Positions 37,228 through 44,687 of a DNA stretch of 64,000 nucleotides are shown one piece after another (position 1 is the stretch's first letter; each line of letters begins with the position of its first letter). The notes under the pieces are model-generated. The model saw nothing but the letters and a program-made list of their open reading frames with translations. It was not told the origin of the DNA and made no database searches. Source of the DNA: Bacillota bacterium. Its GTDB lineage: Bacteria; Bacillota; Clostridia; Acetivibrionales; DTU013. The DNA is taken from assembly GCA_023409735.1 (NCBI GenBank), contig JAEYRB010000006.1, positions 1 through 64,000 of the forward strand, given 5' to 3'. A program made the translations under genes and the position numbers.

Positions 37228-37251
37228 GTACCTCGGTACTCAAAGAGATAA
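37228..37251 (+). mobile_element. Second rpsI-like 3' end (VPRYSKR-stop), candidate attachment site
   Basis: Reading to the TAA at 37249-37251 gives VPRYSKR-stop, again like the S9 tail (APQYSKR in many bacteria). The last 13 bases equal rpsI 28127-28139. It is followed, like the 32942 site, by ACGTC and AAAA and then a strong terminator. It therefore marks either another att site or the end of a tandem duplication. Confidence 0.6.
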
Positions 37252-37256
37252 ACGTC

Positions 37257-37290
37257 AAAAAACCGCAAGCATTGTGCTTGCGGTTTTTTA
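37257..37290 (+). terminator. Strong terminator between the two secreted-protein genes
   Basis: AAAAACCGCAAGCA pairs perfectly with TGCTTGCGGTTTTT (stem about 37258-37288, 3-nt loop) with a T-run. It is equivalent in position to the terminator at 32963. Confidence 0.95.
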
Positions 37291-37300
37291 TGGGCTCAGT

Positions 37301-37447
37301 GTCAATAATCGGGGCGGGCCTCTAGCAAAATAAATAATAATATTTTTTCCCGACTTTTTATAACCGGAACCATATTTTATGTCGAAAAAATCATGTTACA
37401 TACAGTGGATGGTTTTTGCGAGAGATTTTTGATATATTGAACATGAA
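37301..37447 (+). promoter_or_regulatory. Duplicated leader, copy 2, with Spo0A box
   Basis: TGTCAATAAT (about 37301) and the ~95-bp block 37352-37447 repeat the leader of the previous gene. The 0A box TGTCGAA is at 37380-37386 and the TATATT -10-like element at 37433-37438, with the same spacing as in copy 1. Confidence 0.6.
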
Positions 37448-37496
37448 ATATGTGTTTTCATCGATTAACCAGCAGAATCTGTATAGGAGGACTGAT

Positions 37497-40304
37497 ATGA
37501 TGAAAAAACGACTTATGAGTATTTTGCTTATCCTGTGCATTGTTATGACCGTGCTGCCGTTATCGATAATGGCGGCGGAAGGTAGTACACCCGCTACTGA
37601 GTCGAGCAATACAAGCGGGACTCAAAACTACTATGACAGTGATGTTACATGGCTCGGCACCACATCCGAGTATCAAAAGACCCTCAATGTTTTCTTTGAT
37701 TCAGGATTGCGCAAGGTAGAGGTGAACGACAAATACGGACTAGTTGACAGGAACGGAGCCTTCATTGTGCAGCCAATCTATGATGAGATCCAAGCCTACT
37801 ACATGCACAAAGAAAGAGGTAAAACTGCTTCAATAGACCAAAATTTAAGAGCAGAAAAAATATTCGTTGATGGATATGTTCAGGCAAAACGAAATGGGAA
37901 AATGGGATTGCTTGATAACAAGGGCAAAGAAGTCATTCCCTGTAACTATGATGCGGTGGGACTACCATCGGAGGGCATATGCCGTATCAGTAAAAATACA
38001 AAAGGAAAGACTTACATTGGCTATTGGAGCCTGACACAAGGTAAGGAGATTGTTGCGCCAAATAAGTATGTTCTCCCCTATGGTTACGAAGATTTAGGAA
38101 ATCCACAGGGAGGTGAAATACAAGGGTTCTGTATGCCCGATATCGGTGAAGATAGGATTGCCGTGGCATTTGACTTCTATGACGGATATGCGCTGGTTAC
38201 TACAGGGAAAGAGGTTAAGGTTACTGAAGAGTGTGTAACCAATAGCAGTAACAACTGTTCAAGAACATTGGTCTATGCTCAAATTATTGATAAAAACGGT
38301 AAGGAAATACTAAAAGGTGGACCGTACCCTTTTAATATAAATCCGGCAATTTCTAAAGATTATCCGCAGGCAGGACAGTATATGGTTTACGACCAGCTCT
38401 CCACAAAAAGGATTCGTATGAAAACGGATGCCGGGGATGAGGTAACCTTTAAGTCCCATCTTGAGTCCGGTATTGTCGGGCCGAAAGGCATTCTTATAAA
38501 AGCGCAATATCATGGTGGTATTTGGGGTAACTCAGCAGTAGGATGGTATGCACCTGGTGCCCAGATGAAGATCATTCCTGAACTGTCATTGGCTTTAACG
38601 CTGAATTGTGGTTACGAAGGTATCAAAGAATCTGCCGCTAAAATCGGTGTTATTAATTTCAGCAACAAGGTTATTATTCCTTTTGGAAGTAATAATTATT
38701 TATACTATGATTCCGAGAGCAAGGTGTTTGTTGCAGAAATGGGTAAACCTGTATATAAGCCCGATGGGACCAAGATTTCCGGAACAGAAAAACGGTCAGA
38801 CTATCTTATTGTGAATGGTTATGCTATATTAGGAGAAGAAGGAGATGATACGGACAATTTCGCATTATCTCCCAAGAAAGTTATATCAGTAAAGACTGGT
38901 AAAACCTATTCCATCGTAAATATAAAGGGTTCTGTCTGTTCTATGGTAAGTGCCAAGGACACCCTTTGGGTGAAAAAAAACAACAAGTGGGGGTTTATCA
39001 ATGTAAGTGGTAAAATAATACTTCCATTTGAGTACGAGGATATAAATATCTCTGCTTGGCAAGATAAATCAAAACCCTATGCTCTTGTAAAGAAAAGCGG
39101 GAAGTGGGGCATGGTTGACACAACAGGCAAAGTGCTTTTAGAGTGCAAATATAGCTCCATAGGATGGGGCGATGATGATTATTTCAATATCAAGGATTCT
39201 AGCACAGGAAAATATGGAATATATAACTATAATACTTTTAAAATCACAACTCCATGCATTATGGAAGGTGTAATTAACGGCTCAATCTTTTTGGAGAATG
39301 GGTGGGGAAGTATTGGTGGTACAGTGCCTATTAATGTTGGAAATAGCCTGAACGCTCTATTTGATATGGACACCGGAAAACAAGTCACTTCCACTTATTT
39401 AGTAATGAAACCATCAAGCCGTGGATTGTTTTATAACACCTATAATAATTACTTTGGACCAGATGGGCGAAGTGTATTTAACAGAGCTGAAGACTCAATA
39501 AACTATACGCTTGTAGTAAAAGACGGAAAAGTCGGTTCTATCAACGTATCAAGACTAAAAATAGGCGGCAAGCTGCCCACTGCAACCTATGCCAAACCTG
39601 TGCCTGAGACAATAACGCCTAGAGGCTATATTGTTGCGTATCCGGAAAATCGGGTTTATATGATAGGGGATGGCTTCGATATAACAGGTCTTATTGTACA
39701 TTATTCAGATGAGAATGGAGTTCGCAGTATTGTAGATAATTCAAAGCTTAAGCTTTACACATCTGGTACTGTTGAACTGACGCAGGGCAGAGCATTTACA
39801 GCCGGCGGAATAAAAACGGTTGAAGTTCAGTATGACGGCAAAAAGGTTGATACATTCGATGTTAATGTTATACCAAAAGAAGCAGGTAATATTCTGCGGG
39901 ATGGTGATTATTATATGCAAATCTTTGGTAAGTACATTTATCCGGTAAATGGAAATGGTACTTTATGGTTAGAGCTTTCGGACAAAAAACCTGATAAGCC
40001 GTTTACTGTAAAACTGATAAACTATAGCGAAGACCGTGGGCCTGCGTATACGATATCTTATGACGGGACAAATATCGGCCAGCCATCCTCACAGAATGGG
40101 GTTCAGTTGCAAACAGCGGCACTTACCCATGTGTGGAGAATCAATAAATATTCTAACTTCTGCACTATCCGGGATTATGGTAACCAACAGCTGATTGTTA
40201 ACGCAAGCGGTGAAAAGAGTGCTAATGGTACAAAAGTCATTGTATGGAAAAAAACAGGGTCGGCACCGGAACACGCAAAAATAAAGTTTATAAAAGCTGA
40301 CTGA
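37497..40304 (+). CDS. Secreted WG-repeat protein with Ig-like and ricin-like C-terminal domains
   Basis: A 935-residue exported protein with a signal peptide (MKKRLMSILLILCIVMTVLP and on). WG/KWG repeats follow: YGLVDRNGAFIVQPIYDEI, MGLLDNKGKEVIPCNYDAV, KWGFINVSGKIILPFEYEDI and KWGMVDTTGKVLLECKYSSI. A bacterial Ig-like domain of the type found after WG repeats covers about 700-790. The C-terminal ~140 residues resemble the ricin-like domain of the upstream protein (both contain VVNASG or IVNASG and end IKFI or IRFI). No SLH or sortase signal is seen. AGGAGG supports ATGs at 37497/37500. Function unknown; surface ligand binding is likely. Confidence 0.82.
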   Translation: MMKKRLMSILLILCIVMTVLPLSIMAAEGSTPATESSNTSGTQNYYDSDVTWLGTTSEYQKTLNVFFDSGLRKVEVNDKYGLVDRNGAFIVQPIYDEIQAYYMHKERGKTASIDQNLRAEKIFVDGYVQAKRNGKMGLLDNKGKEVIPCNYDAVGLPSEGICRISKNTKGKTYIGYWSLTQGKEIVAPNKYVLPYGYEDLGNPQGGEIQGFCMPDIGEDRIAVAFDFYDGYALVTTGKEVKVTEECVTNSSNNCSRTLVYAQIIDKNGKEILKGGPYPFNINPAISKDYPQAGQYMVYDQLSTKRIRMKTDAGDEVTFKSHLESGIVGPKGILIKAQYHGGIWGNSAVGWYAPGAQMKIIPELSLALTLNCGYEGIKESAAKIGVINFSNKVIIPFGSNNYLYYDSESKVFVAEMGKPVYKPDGTKISGTEKRSDYLIVNGYAILGEEGDDTDNFALSPKKVISVKTGKTYSIVNIKGSVCSMVSAKDTLWVKKNNKWGFINVSGKIILPFEYEDINISAWQDKSKPYALVKKSGKWGMVDTTGKVLLECKYSSIGWGDDDYFNIKDSSTGKYGIYNYNTFKITTPCIMEGVINGSIFLENGWGSIGGTVPINVGNSLNALFDMDTGKQVTSTYLVMKPSSRGLFYNTYNNYFGPDGRSVFNRAEDSINYTLVVKDGKVGSINVSRLKIGGKLPTATYAKPVPETITPRGYIVAYPENRVYMIGDGFDITGLIVHYSDENGVRSIVDNSKLKLYTSGTVELTQGRAFTAGGIKTVEVQYDGKKVDTFDVNVIPKEAGNILRDGDYYMQIFGKYIYPVNGNGTLWLELSDKKPDKPFTVKLINYSEDRGPAYTISYDGTNIGQPSSQNGVQLQTAALTHVWRINKYSNFCTIRDYGNQQLIVNASGEKSANGTKVIVWKKTGSAPEHAKIKFIKAD

Positions 40305-40360
40305 TTGAGTTTTGAGCAGATTATGCCGCTGGCCCAAATGGACCGGCGGCGTATGTAATA

Positions 40361-41251
40361 TTATGTTAATCTTTCAATAACCTCTTGTGCAATACGAATA
40401 AATTCTTTTAAAATAAAAGACAGCCACTTATCGCGGTGCCAAATGATCTGAGATTTGATTTCGTAATCGCATTTATAATTAAGTGGAGCTAACTTTCCGG
40501 CATTTATTTCTGCACCTGCAGCGGTTTGTGGGAGGATACATACCCCGAGGCCGCTTTCGGTAAGATTTTTTATGGCCTGTAAACTTTCAGTTTCTAGTAT
40601 AATTTTTGGATTTATACCGCTTCTCTCCAAATCATTTATGAAGTTTCTACGGTAATAAGCAGCCGGTTCAGTCAAAATTAAGGGGATACCGTCAAAATCT
40701 ATTGGGCTGAGATTCTCCTTAGATGCAAGCCGATGATAAGGAGAAGCAAGAACAAGGATTGGTTCCAATGCTTCTGCAGTGTACTTGATTTCTGGGATTT
40801 TATTTAAATACCCGATAGTATAAGCAAGGTCAATTTTGTTATCACGTAATTCATTTAAAAATTCAGAACATTTAAGTATCTTTAAATAAATATCTACTTC
40901 TGGATATATTAGACTAAAGGATTTAATAATAGCTGGCATTTTTTCGATGCAAAGAGAATCACAGATGCCGATTCGAATGGTTCCAGTTTTGCTGGTTGCT
41001 TCTTTTGAAAATTCCTGCAAATTCTGTGATATTTTTAATAGTTGACAAACAGAGGGTAAAAGCCTGCAGCCTGCTTCAGTCATAGTAACCCTCTTTCCGA
41101 TTCTATCAAAAAGAGGTATGCCTAATTCCTCCTCTAATTTTTTAATATGTAGGGTGATACAGGATTGAGTATATCCCAGCTTGTTTGCTGCTCTAGTGAA
41201 ATTAAGCTCATTGCTTAAGACATAAAATGACTGTAGTTGTCTGAAATCCAT
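40361..41251 (-). CDS. LysR-family transcriptional regulator
   Basis: A 296-residue LysR protein. The N-terminal winged helix-turn-helix (FYVLSNELNFTRAANKLGYTQS start, then LEEELGIPLFDRIGKRVTMTEAG) is followed by a periplasmic-binding-like effector domain. It is divergent from the gene at 41369 and may control it. The intergenic sequence has TTATTATAACAATGATAA, a possible LysR site. The effector is unknown. Confidence 0.93.
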   Translation of the reverse strand: MDFRQLQSFYVLSNELNFTRAANKLGYTQSCITLHIKKLEEELGIPLFDRIGKRVTMTEAGCRLLPSVCQLLKISQNLQEFSKEATSKTGTIRIGICDSLCIEKMPAIIKSFSLIYPEVDIYLKILKCSEFLNELRDNKIDLAYTIGYLNKIPEIKYTAEALEPILVLASPYHRLASKENLSPIDFDGIPLILTEPAAYYRRNFINDLERSGINPKIILETESLQAIKNLTESGLGVCILPQTAAGAEINAGKLAPLNYKCDYEIKSQIIWHRDKWLSFILKEFIRIAQEVIERLT

Positions 41252-41368
41252 GTTAAGCTCCTTACTATAATGAAATGTTATTATAACAATGATAATGATT
41301 AATTGTACTGATTATAAATTTGATGCTATCATATTATTACATAACAAGCAATAAAAGGAGATAAGGAA

Positions 41369-41872
41369 ATGGATGAATTTATGAGAGCATTAGTAAGCGA
41401 ACAAAGACATAATATGATTCCTGTTGAAAAGGACTATTTTGGTTGTTTGATTGGCGAATGGGATTTTGATTGGAGAGATGCAATAGGAACAAAAAATGAA
41501 AGACTTGTAAAGGGTGAATGGATATTTTCAAGAATTATAGATGGTATGGGAATACAGGATCTATTTATCTGTCCATCTAGGCAAGAAAGAGAGAAACTAA
41601 AGGTGCCAGATGCAGAATACGGTACGACGATTAGAACATATAATCCGACAACTGGCAATTGGGAAATATACTATTGCTGCTATGGAGAAAGCACAAGACT
41701 TGAAGCAGTAAAGGAAGAAGATAGAATTGTACTGACAGAAAAAGAACATGGCACAATGAAGTGGATTTTTTCGGAGATAGAAGAAAACAGTTTTCATTGG
41801 CAGAATGTTATGCTAAACGATGAAGGAAAGTGGGTAGTATGCGCCGATTGCCGTGCAGCTAGAAGAAAATGA
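41369..41872 (+). CDS. DUF1579-like (lipocalin-type) hypothetical protein
   Basis: A 167-residue cytoplasmic protein. The pattern FGCLIGEWDFDW...KGEWIFSRIIDGMGIQD and the later TTIRTYNPTTGNWEIYY and HWQNVMLNDEGKW fit small beta-barrel proteins annotated as DUF1579. It lies divergent to the LysR gene with AAAGGAG before the ATG. No signal peptide. The function is unknown; control by the neighbouring regulator is an inference. Confidence 0.65.
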   Translation: MDEFMRALVSEQRHNMIPVEKDYFGCLIGEWDFDWRDAIGTKNERLVKGEWIFSRIIDGMGIQDLFICPSRQEREKLKVPDAEYGTTIRTYNPTTGNWEIYYCCYGESTRLEAVKEEDRIVLTEKEHGTMKWIFSEIEENSFHWQNVMLNDEGKWVVCADCRAARRK

Positions 41873-42014
41873 TGTATATATAAGACTACGCTCACATATT
41901 GTGAACATGTGGCAGATATGATAAAATTGTTTCTTGTGTAAATAGCAGAATTAGAAAGATAATGTAAAGTAACTTATGAAAAACGCGCTTAGATGTTATA
42001 AGGAGAGAGTATAT

Positions 42015-42053
42015 ATGATCCTAGTAATAGCAAAAGCTCCATGCATGGTTTGA
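42015..42053 (+). CDS. 12-codon leader peptide MILVIAKAPCMV
   Basis: AAGGAG (42000-42005) lies 9 bp before ATG 42015. The ORF closes at TGA 42051-42053. Its last codons cover the 5' arm of the hairpin at 42036-42069, 100 bp upstream of an efflux pump. This is the layout of leader peptides controlling resistance genes by ribosome stalling. Short ORFs can arise by chance; the ribosome binding site and overlap with the stem argue against that. Confidence 0.6.
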   Translation: MILVIAKAPCMV

Positions 42054-42106
42054 GGATGCTGCATGGAGCCTGATATACATAAATAGGTTATCGTCCTCAA
42101 GCTTTG
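42036..42106 (+). promoter_or_regulatory. Attenuator-like hairpins upstream of the MFS pump
   Basis: GCTCCATGC (42036-42044) pairs perfectly with GCATGGAGC (42061-42069). Competing pairings exist: TTGAGGA (42050-42056) with TCCTCAA (42094-42100), and AAAGCT (42033-42038) with AGCTTT (42100-42105). The alternatives could be switched by a ribosome stalled on the leader peptide. No U-tract follows, so the effect may be translational or on RNA stability. Confidence 0.5.
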
Positions 42107-42152
42107 CGATTTGGTTTAGAGATAAATAGAAAATCAAAGGAGCAAAGTTAAT

Positions 42153-43442
42153 ATGAAAACTACATTAAAAGAGTTAAGAACATTTTTTATTCTCTGGAGT
42201 ACACAGTCTCTGTCGCAGCTTGGAAGCACAATGACGAATTTTGCACTGACGCTGTGGCTATATGAAAAGACGGGTTCTGCACTTCAAACGGCACTTCTAT
42301 CGATATGCTCCTATGCACCTTATGTGTTGATGAGTATTTTTGCAGGAGCGCTTAGCGATCGATGGGATAAGAAAAAGGTAATGCTGATTTGTGATACTCT
42401 TGCGGCATGTTCTACTGTTACAGTTTTAATCTTGCTGAAAACAGGTTTACTCAGTCCCGTATATATGTATCTTCTAAATGCTTTGAACGGTCTGATGAAC
42501 ACTGTCCAGAGTCCGGCAAGCGATGTGGCAATGACATTGATCACGCCTAAGAGATTTTATCAGAAAACAAGTGGTATGAGGTCTTTTTCCCAGTCTCTTG
42601 TAACGATTTTACACCCCGTTTTTGCGACGGCATTATTTTCGTTTGCCGGGCTGGAGGCTGTAATATATACGGATATTGCAACCTTTGCTGTGGCGTTTTT
42701 TACACTTTTTTTCTTTGTCCGGATATCTTCTATTACAAAAGAAGCAGCAATACAGAAAGAACCTCTTTTAGAGTCAGTAAGTGTTGCTTTAAAATATCTG
42801 CAGAAAAATGGCCTGATTCTTGTTTTAATACTTTTCCTTGCAGGTGTGAATTTAGTTGCATCTGCATTTGATGCGGTGCTTCCGGCATTTGTGCTTCCGA
42901 GAGAGAATGGAGGGACAGTAGTGCTTGGTATTGTCACCTCTTGCGCGGGAATTGCGACACTTATAGGCAGCTTGATAGTAACAGTTCTGCCTGCTCCCAG
43001 GAACCGCATTCGTGTAATATGCCTTACAATGCTGCTTTCGCTTAGTATAGAAAATTTCCTGCTCTCGTTTAGCAGGCAGCCGCTTCTGTGGTGTCTTGCA
43101 CAGATCATAGGATGGATGCCGGTACCTGTGATGAGTGCGAATCTGGATGTTATACTTCGCTCGACGATTCCCGCGGATATGCAGGGACGTGTATATTCCT
43201 GCAGAAACACACTGCAATTCTTTACCATTCCAATAGGGTTCTTTTTAGGAGGACTAATGGTTGATCGTGTATGTGAGCCTTTTATGGCATCGCCGGCTTC
43301 TCCTGGACTTTTAACACAGCTTTTTGGTGTCGGAAAAGGCTCAGGTGCCGCAATGATGATGTTTATTCTTGGCGTTGCAGGCACAGCTATCTGTTTGATC
43401 TTTGGACGAATTTTGCAAAAGTATAAATATGAAGAGGTGTGA
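42153..43442 (+). CDS. MFS efflux transporter (macrolide-efflux/Mef-like MFS_3 family)
   Basis: A 429-residue, 12-helix membrane exporter. It starts FFILWSTQSLSQLGSTMTNFAL and has the motif A-like loop GALSDRWDKKKVMLICD, both typical of the MefA/ENTS-type MFS_3 family. Substrates are drugs or siderophores; not set by sequence. The leader peptide and hairpins upstream suggest induction by a ribosome-targeting compound. AAAGGAG precedes the ATG. Confidence 0.88.
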   Translation: MKTTLKELRTFFILWSTQSLSQLGSTMTNFALTLWLYEKTGSALQTALLSICSYAPYVLMSIFAGALSDRWDKKKVMLICDTLAACSTVTVLILLKTGLLSPVYMYLLNALNGLMNTVQSPASDVAMTLITPKRFYQKTSGMRSFSQSLVTILHPVFATALFSFAGLEAVIYTDIATFAVAFFTLFFFVRISSITKEAAIQKEPLLESVSVALKYLQKNGLILVLILFLAGVNLVASAFDAVLPAFVLPRENGGTVVLGIVTSCAGIATLIGSLIVTVLPAPRNRIRVICLTMLLSLSIENFLLSFSRQPLLWCLAQIIGWMPVPVMSANLDVILRSTIPADMQGRVYSCRNTLQFFTIPIGFFLGGLMVDRVCEPFMASPASPGLLTQLFGVGKGSGAAMMMFILGVAGTAICLIFGRILQKYKYEEV

Positions 43443-43484
43443 TTCTTCCCTGAGATTTTTTTTGCTGGCCAACAAGCTTCGTGA

Positions 43485-44213
43485 TTATCCTAAAAGATTA
43501 GTCATTGATTTATAAATAAGGAAAATGCCTATACTCACAACAACTAATGGAGTAAGTATACTTGAATACTTACTCATTTTTTCTTTTATTATGCTATATA
43601 ATTTATCTACTTTATTTTGAAATTTAACATATAAAACATATAATATAATTAATGGTGAAGAATAAATGAGGTTATATAATAGCATTATTAAAACTACAGT
43701 TAAAACTGGCAGTTCATAGTTGAGTATAATTGATATAAAAGCGAAGTATGGCAATGCTGTGGGAATCTCACAAATTGTTGCTACAGAACCTAAAAAGAAT
43801 AGTGATACTGGATTGAGGCTTTTGAACTTTAATAATGTATTACTCTCTACCAAGTGCTCTGCAAAATCTCCTTTTAAGCTAGAGGTTTTATTTTCAGGAG
43901 ACTTGTCTTTTTTTTTCATAATTGAATAACTTACAGCAACTAAAACTAATATTCCTAAAATTAGTCCAGCTGTATAGACTAATTGAGAATACCTATCCAG
44001 GATCATATTCATATAGTTTTTGACAACTGCTGCCAGACCATAATACACTAACATACCACCAATAAAATTCACTGTTGCTGTTGCAACAATAAAATACCAG
44101 ATATGATGCCTTTTCTTGACAAGTCCTTGAAGTACAAATTGTTGTGTAATTCCTACAGGATTTAGACTATCTATAGCACTTGTAGTAATCGTTGCAATTA
44201 ATAATGATAACAT
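43485..44213 (-). CDS. GAP/LysE-superfamily membrane protein under a guanidine-I riboswitch
   Basis: A 242-residue protein with six or so membrane helices. Two SLNPV motifs (near residues 16 and 133) mark an internal repeat as in GAP/Sap (LysE superfamily) transporters; the second half has ATICEIPTALPYFAF. A basic cytoplasmic loop (KKKDKSPENK) separates the halves. GAAAGGA lies 10 bp before the ATG. It is the only gene after the riboswitch at 44397-44492, so export of guanidine or a related cation is inferred. No biochemical precedent for this family with guanidine is known to me. Confidence 0.75.
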   Translation of the reverse strand: MLSLLIATITTSAIDSLNPVGITQQFVLQGLVKKRHHIWYFIVATATVNFIGGMLVYYGLAAVVKNYMNMILDRYSQLVYTAGLILGILVLVAVSYSIMKKKDKSPENKTSSLKGDFAEHLVESNTLLKFKSLNPVSLFFLGSVATICEIPTALPYFAFISIILNYELPVLTVVLIMLLYNLIYSSPLIILYVLYVKFQNKVDKLYSIIKEKMSKYSSILTPLVVVSIGIFLIYKSMTNLLG

Positions 44214-44239
44214 CCTATCGCAATCCTTTCATATGGATT

Positions 44240-44366
44240 TTATAAAGGTCTCGGGGGCATCGAGCCCTCTTGCCTCTTTTGTAGCACCTCGGTCAATGCC
44301 ATTAATAAAAGCCTCGGGGGCAACTGTCCCTCTCGCCTTTTTGCTTTAGCCCTTCGGGCAACGCAC
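44240..44366 (+). repeat. Dispersed intergenic repeat, copies B1 and B2 in tandem
   Basis: B1 (44240-44300) and B2 (44301-44366) are head-to-tail. Both read A/T start, AAAGGTCTCGGGGGCA or AAAGCCTCGGGGGCA, a CCCTCT block, GCCTTTTT-like run, and a GGTCAATGCC or GGGCAACGC end. B2 contains the hairpin GCCCTTCGGGC. Both lie in the 5' untranslated region of the minus-strand GAP gene, between its riboswitch terminator and start codon. Confidence 0.75.
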
Positions 44367-44370
44367 TAAT

Positions 44371-44411
44371 AAAAAAAGCCTACAGAGATATCAAAATATC
44401 TCCTAGGCTTT
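44371..44411 (-). terminator. Riboswitch-controlled terminator
   Basis: On the minus strand AGCCTAGGAGATAT pairs with ATATCTCTGTAGGCT and is followed by TTTTTTT. The 5' arm includes CCTAG, the 3' strand of riboswitch helix P1, so ligand binding should block terminator formation (an ON switch). Confidence 0.88.
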
Positions 44412-44492
44412 TGTCCCTCCGTGAGCACAGTAGAAACTGTGCGTTTTCTCTCGGACCAGACTAATCTGTACTCAGACTACGGAACCCTAGAA
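44397..44492 (-). ncRNA. Guanidine-I riboswitch (ykkC class)
   Basis: The minus strand carries the diagnostic blocks in order: CTAGGGTTCCG, then CTGGTCCGAGAG, a variable CACAG/CTGTG hairpin, and ACGGAGGGACAAAAGCC followed by TAGGAGA. P1 is CTAGG with CCTAG. These match the ykkC/guanidine-I consensus. The class senses guanidinium and turns on detoxification or export genes. Confidence 0.93.
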
Positions 44493-44525
44493 AACTAAAT
44501 ACTACTAAAATTTAAATGTATACAT

Positions 44526-44554
44526 AAGATATCATAATAATTTGTTTAAATCAA
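44526..44554 (-). promoter_or_regulatory. Putative promoter of the riboswitch transcript
   Basis: On the minus strand TTGATT (44554-44549) and TATCTT (44531-44526) are spaced by 17 bp, about 35 bp upstream of the aptamer. The -10 is weak; TATGAT overlaps as an alternative. Confidence 0.5.
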
Positions 44555-44607
44555 TGGTTATAATCTGATAGAGTATGATATTCTTCTTCGGGTAATGATA
44601 ACTCTAA

Positions 44608-44636
44608 TTGATATTATTGGTAAAAAACATTATAAT
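44608..44636 (+). promoter_or_regulatory. Promoter of the GH43 xylosidase gene
   Basis: TTGATA (44608-44613) and a perfect TATAAT (44631-44636) are spaced by 17 bp, 50 bp upstream of the gene. It is divergent from the riboswitch promoter. Confidence 0.75.
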
Positions 44637-44687
44637 AAAGTTACAACGGAATGTTATGTATACAAAGTAAACTATAGGAGGGCACAT

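Noticed and set aside
42560..43384. 274-residue minus-strand ORF opposite the MFS_3 pump
   Set aside because: Antisense of a clear transporter gene, with no ribosome binding site and no recognised domain.
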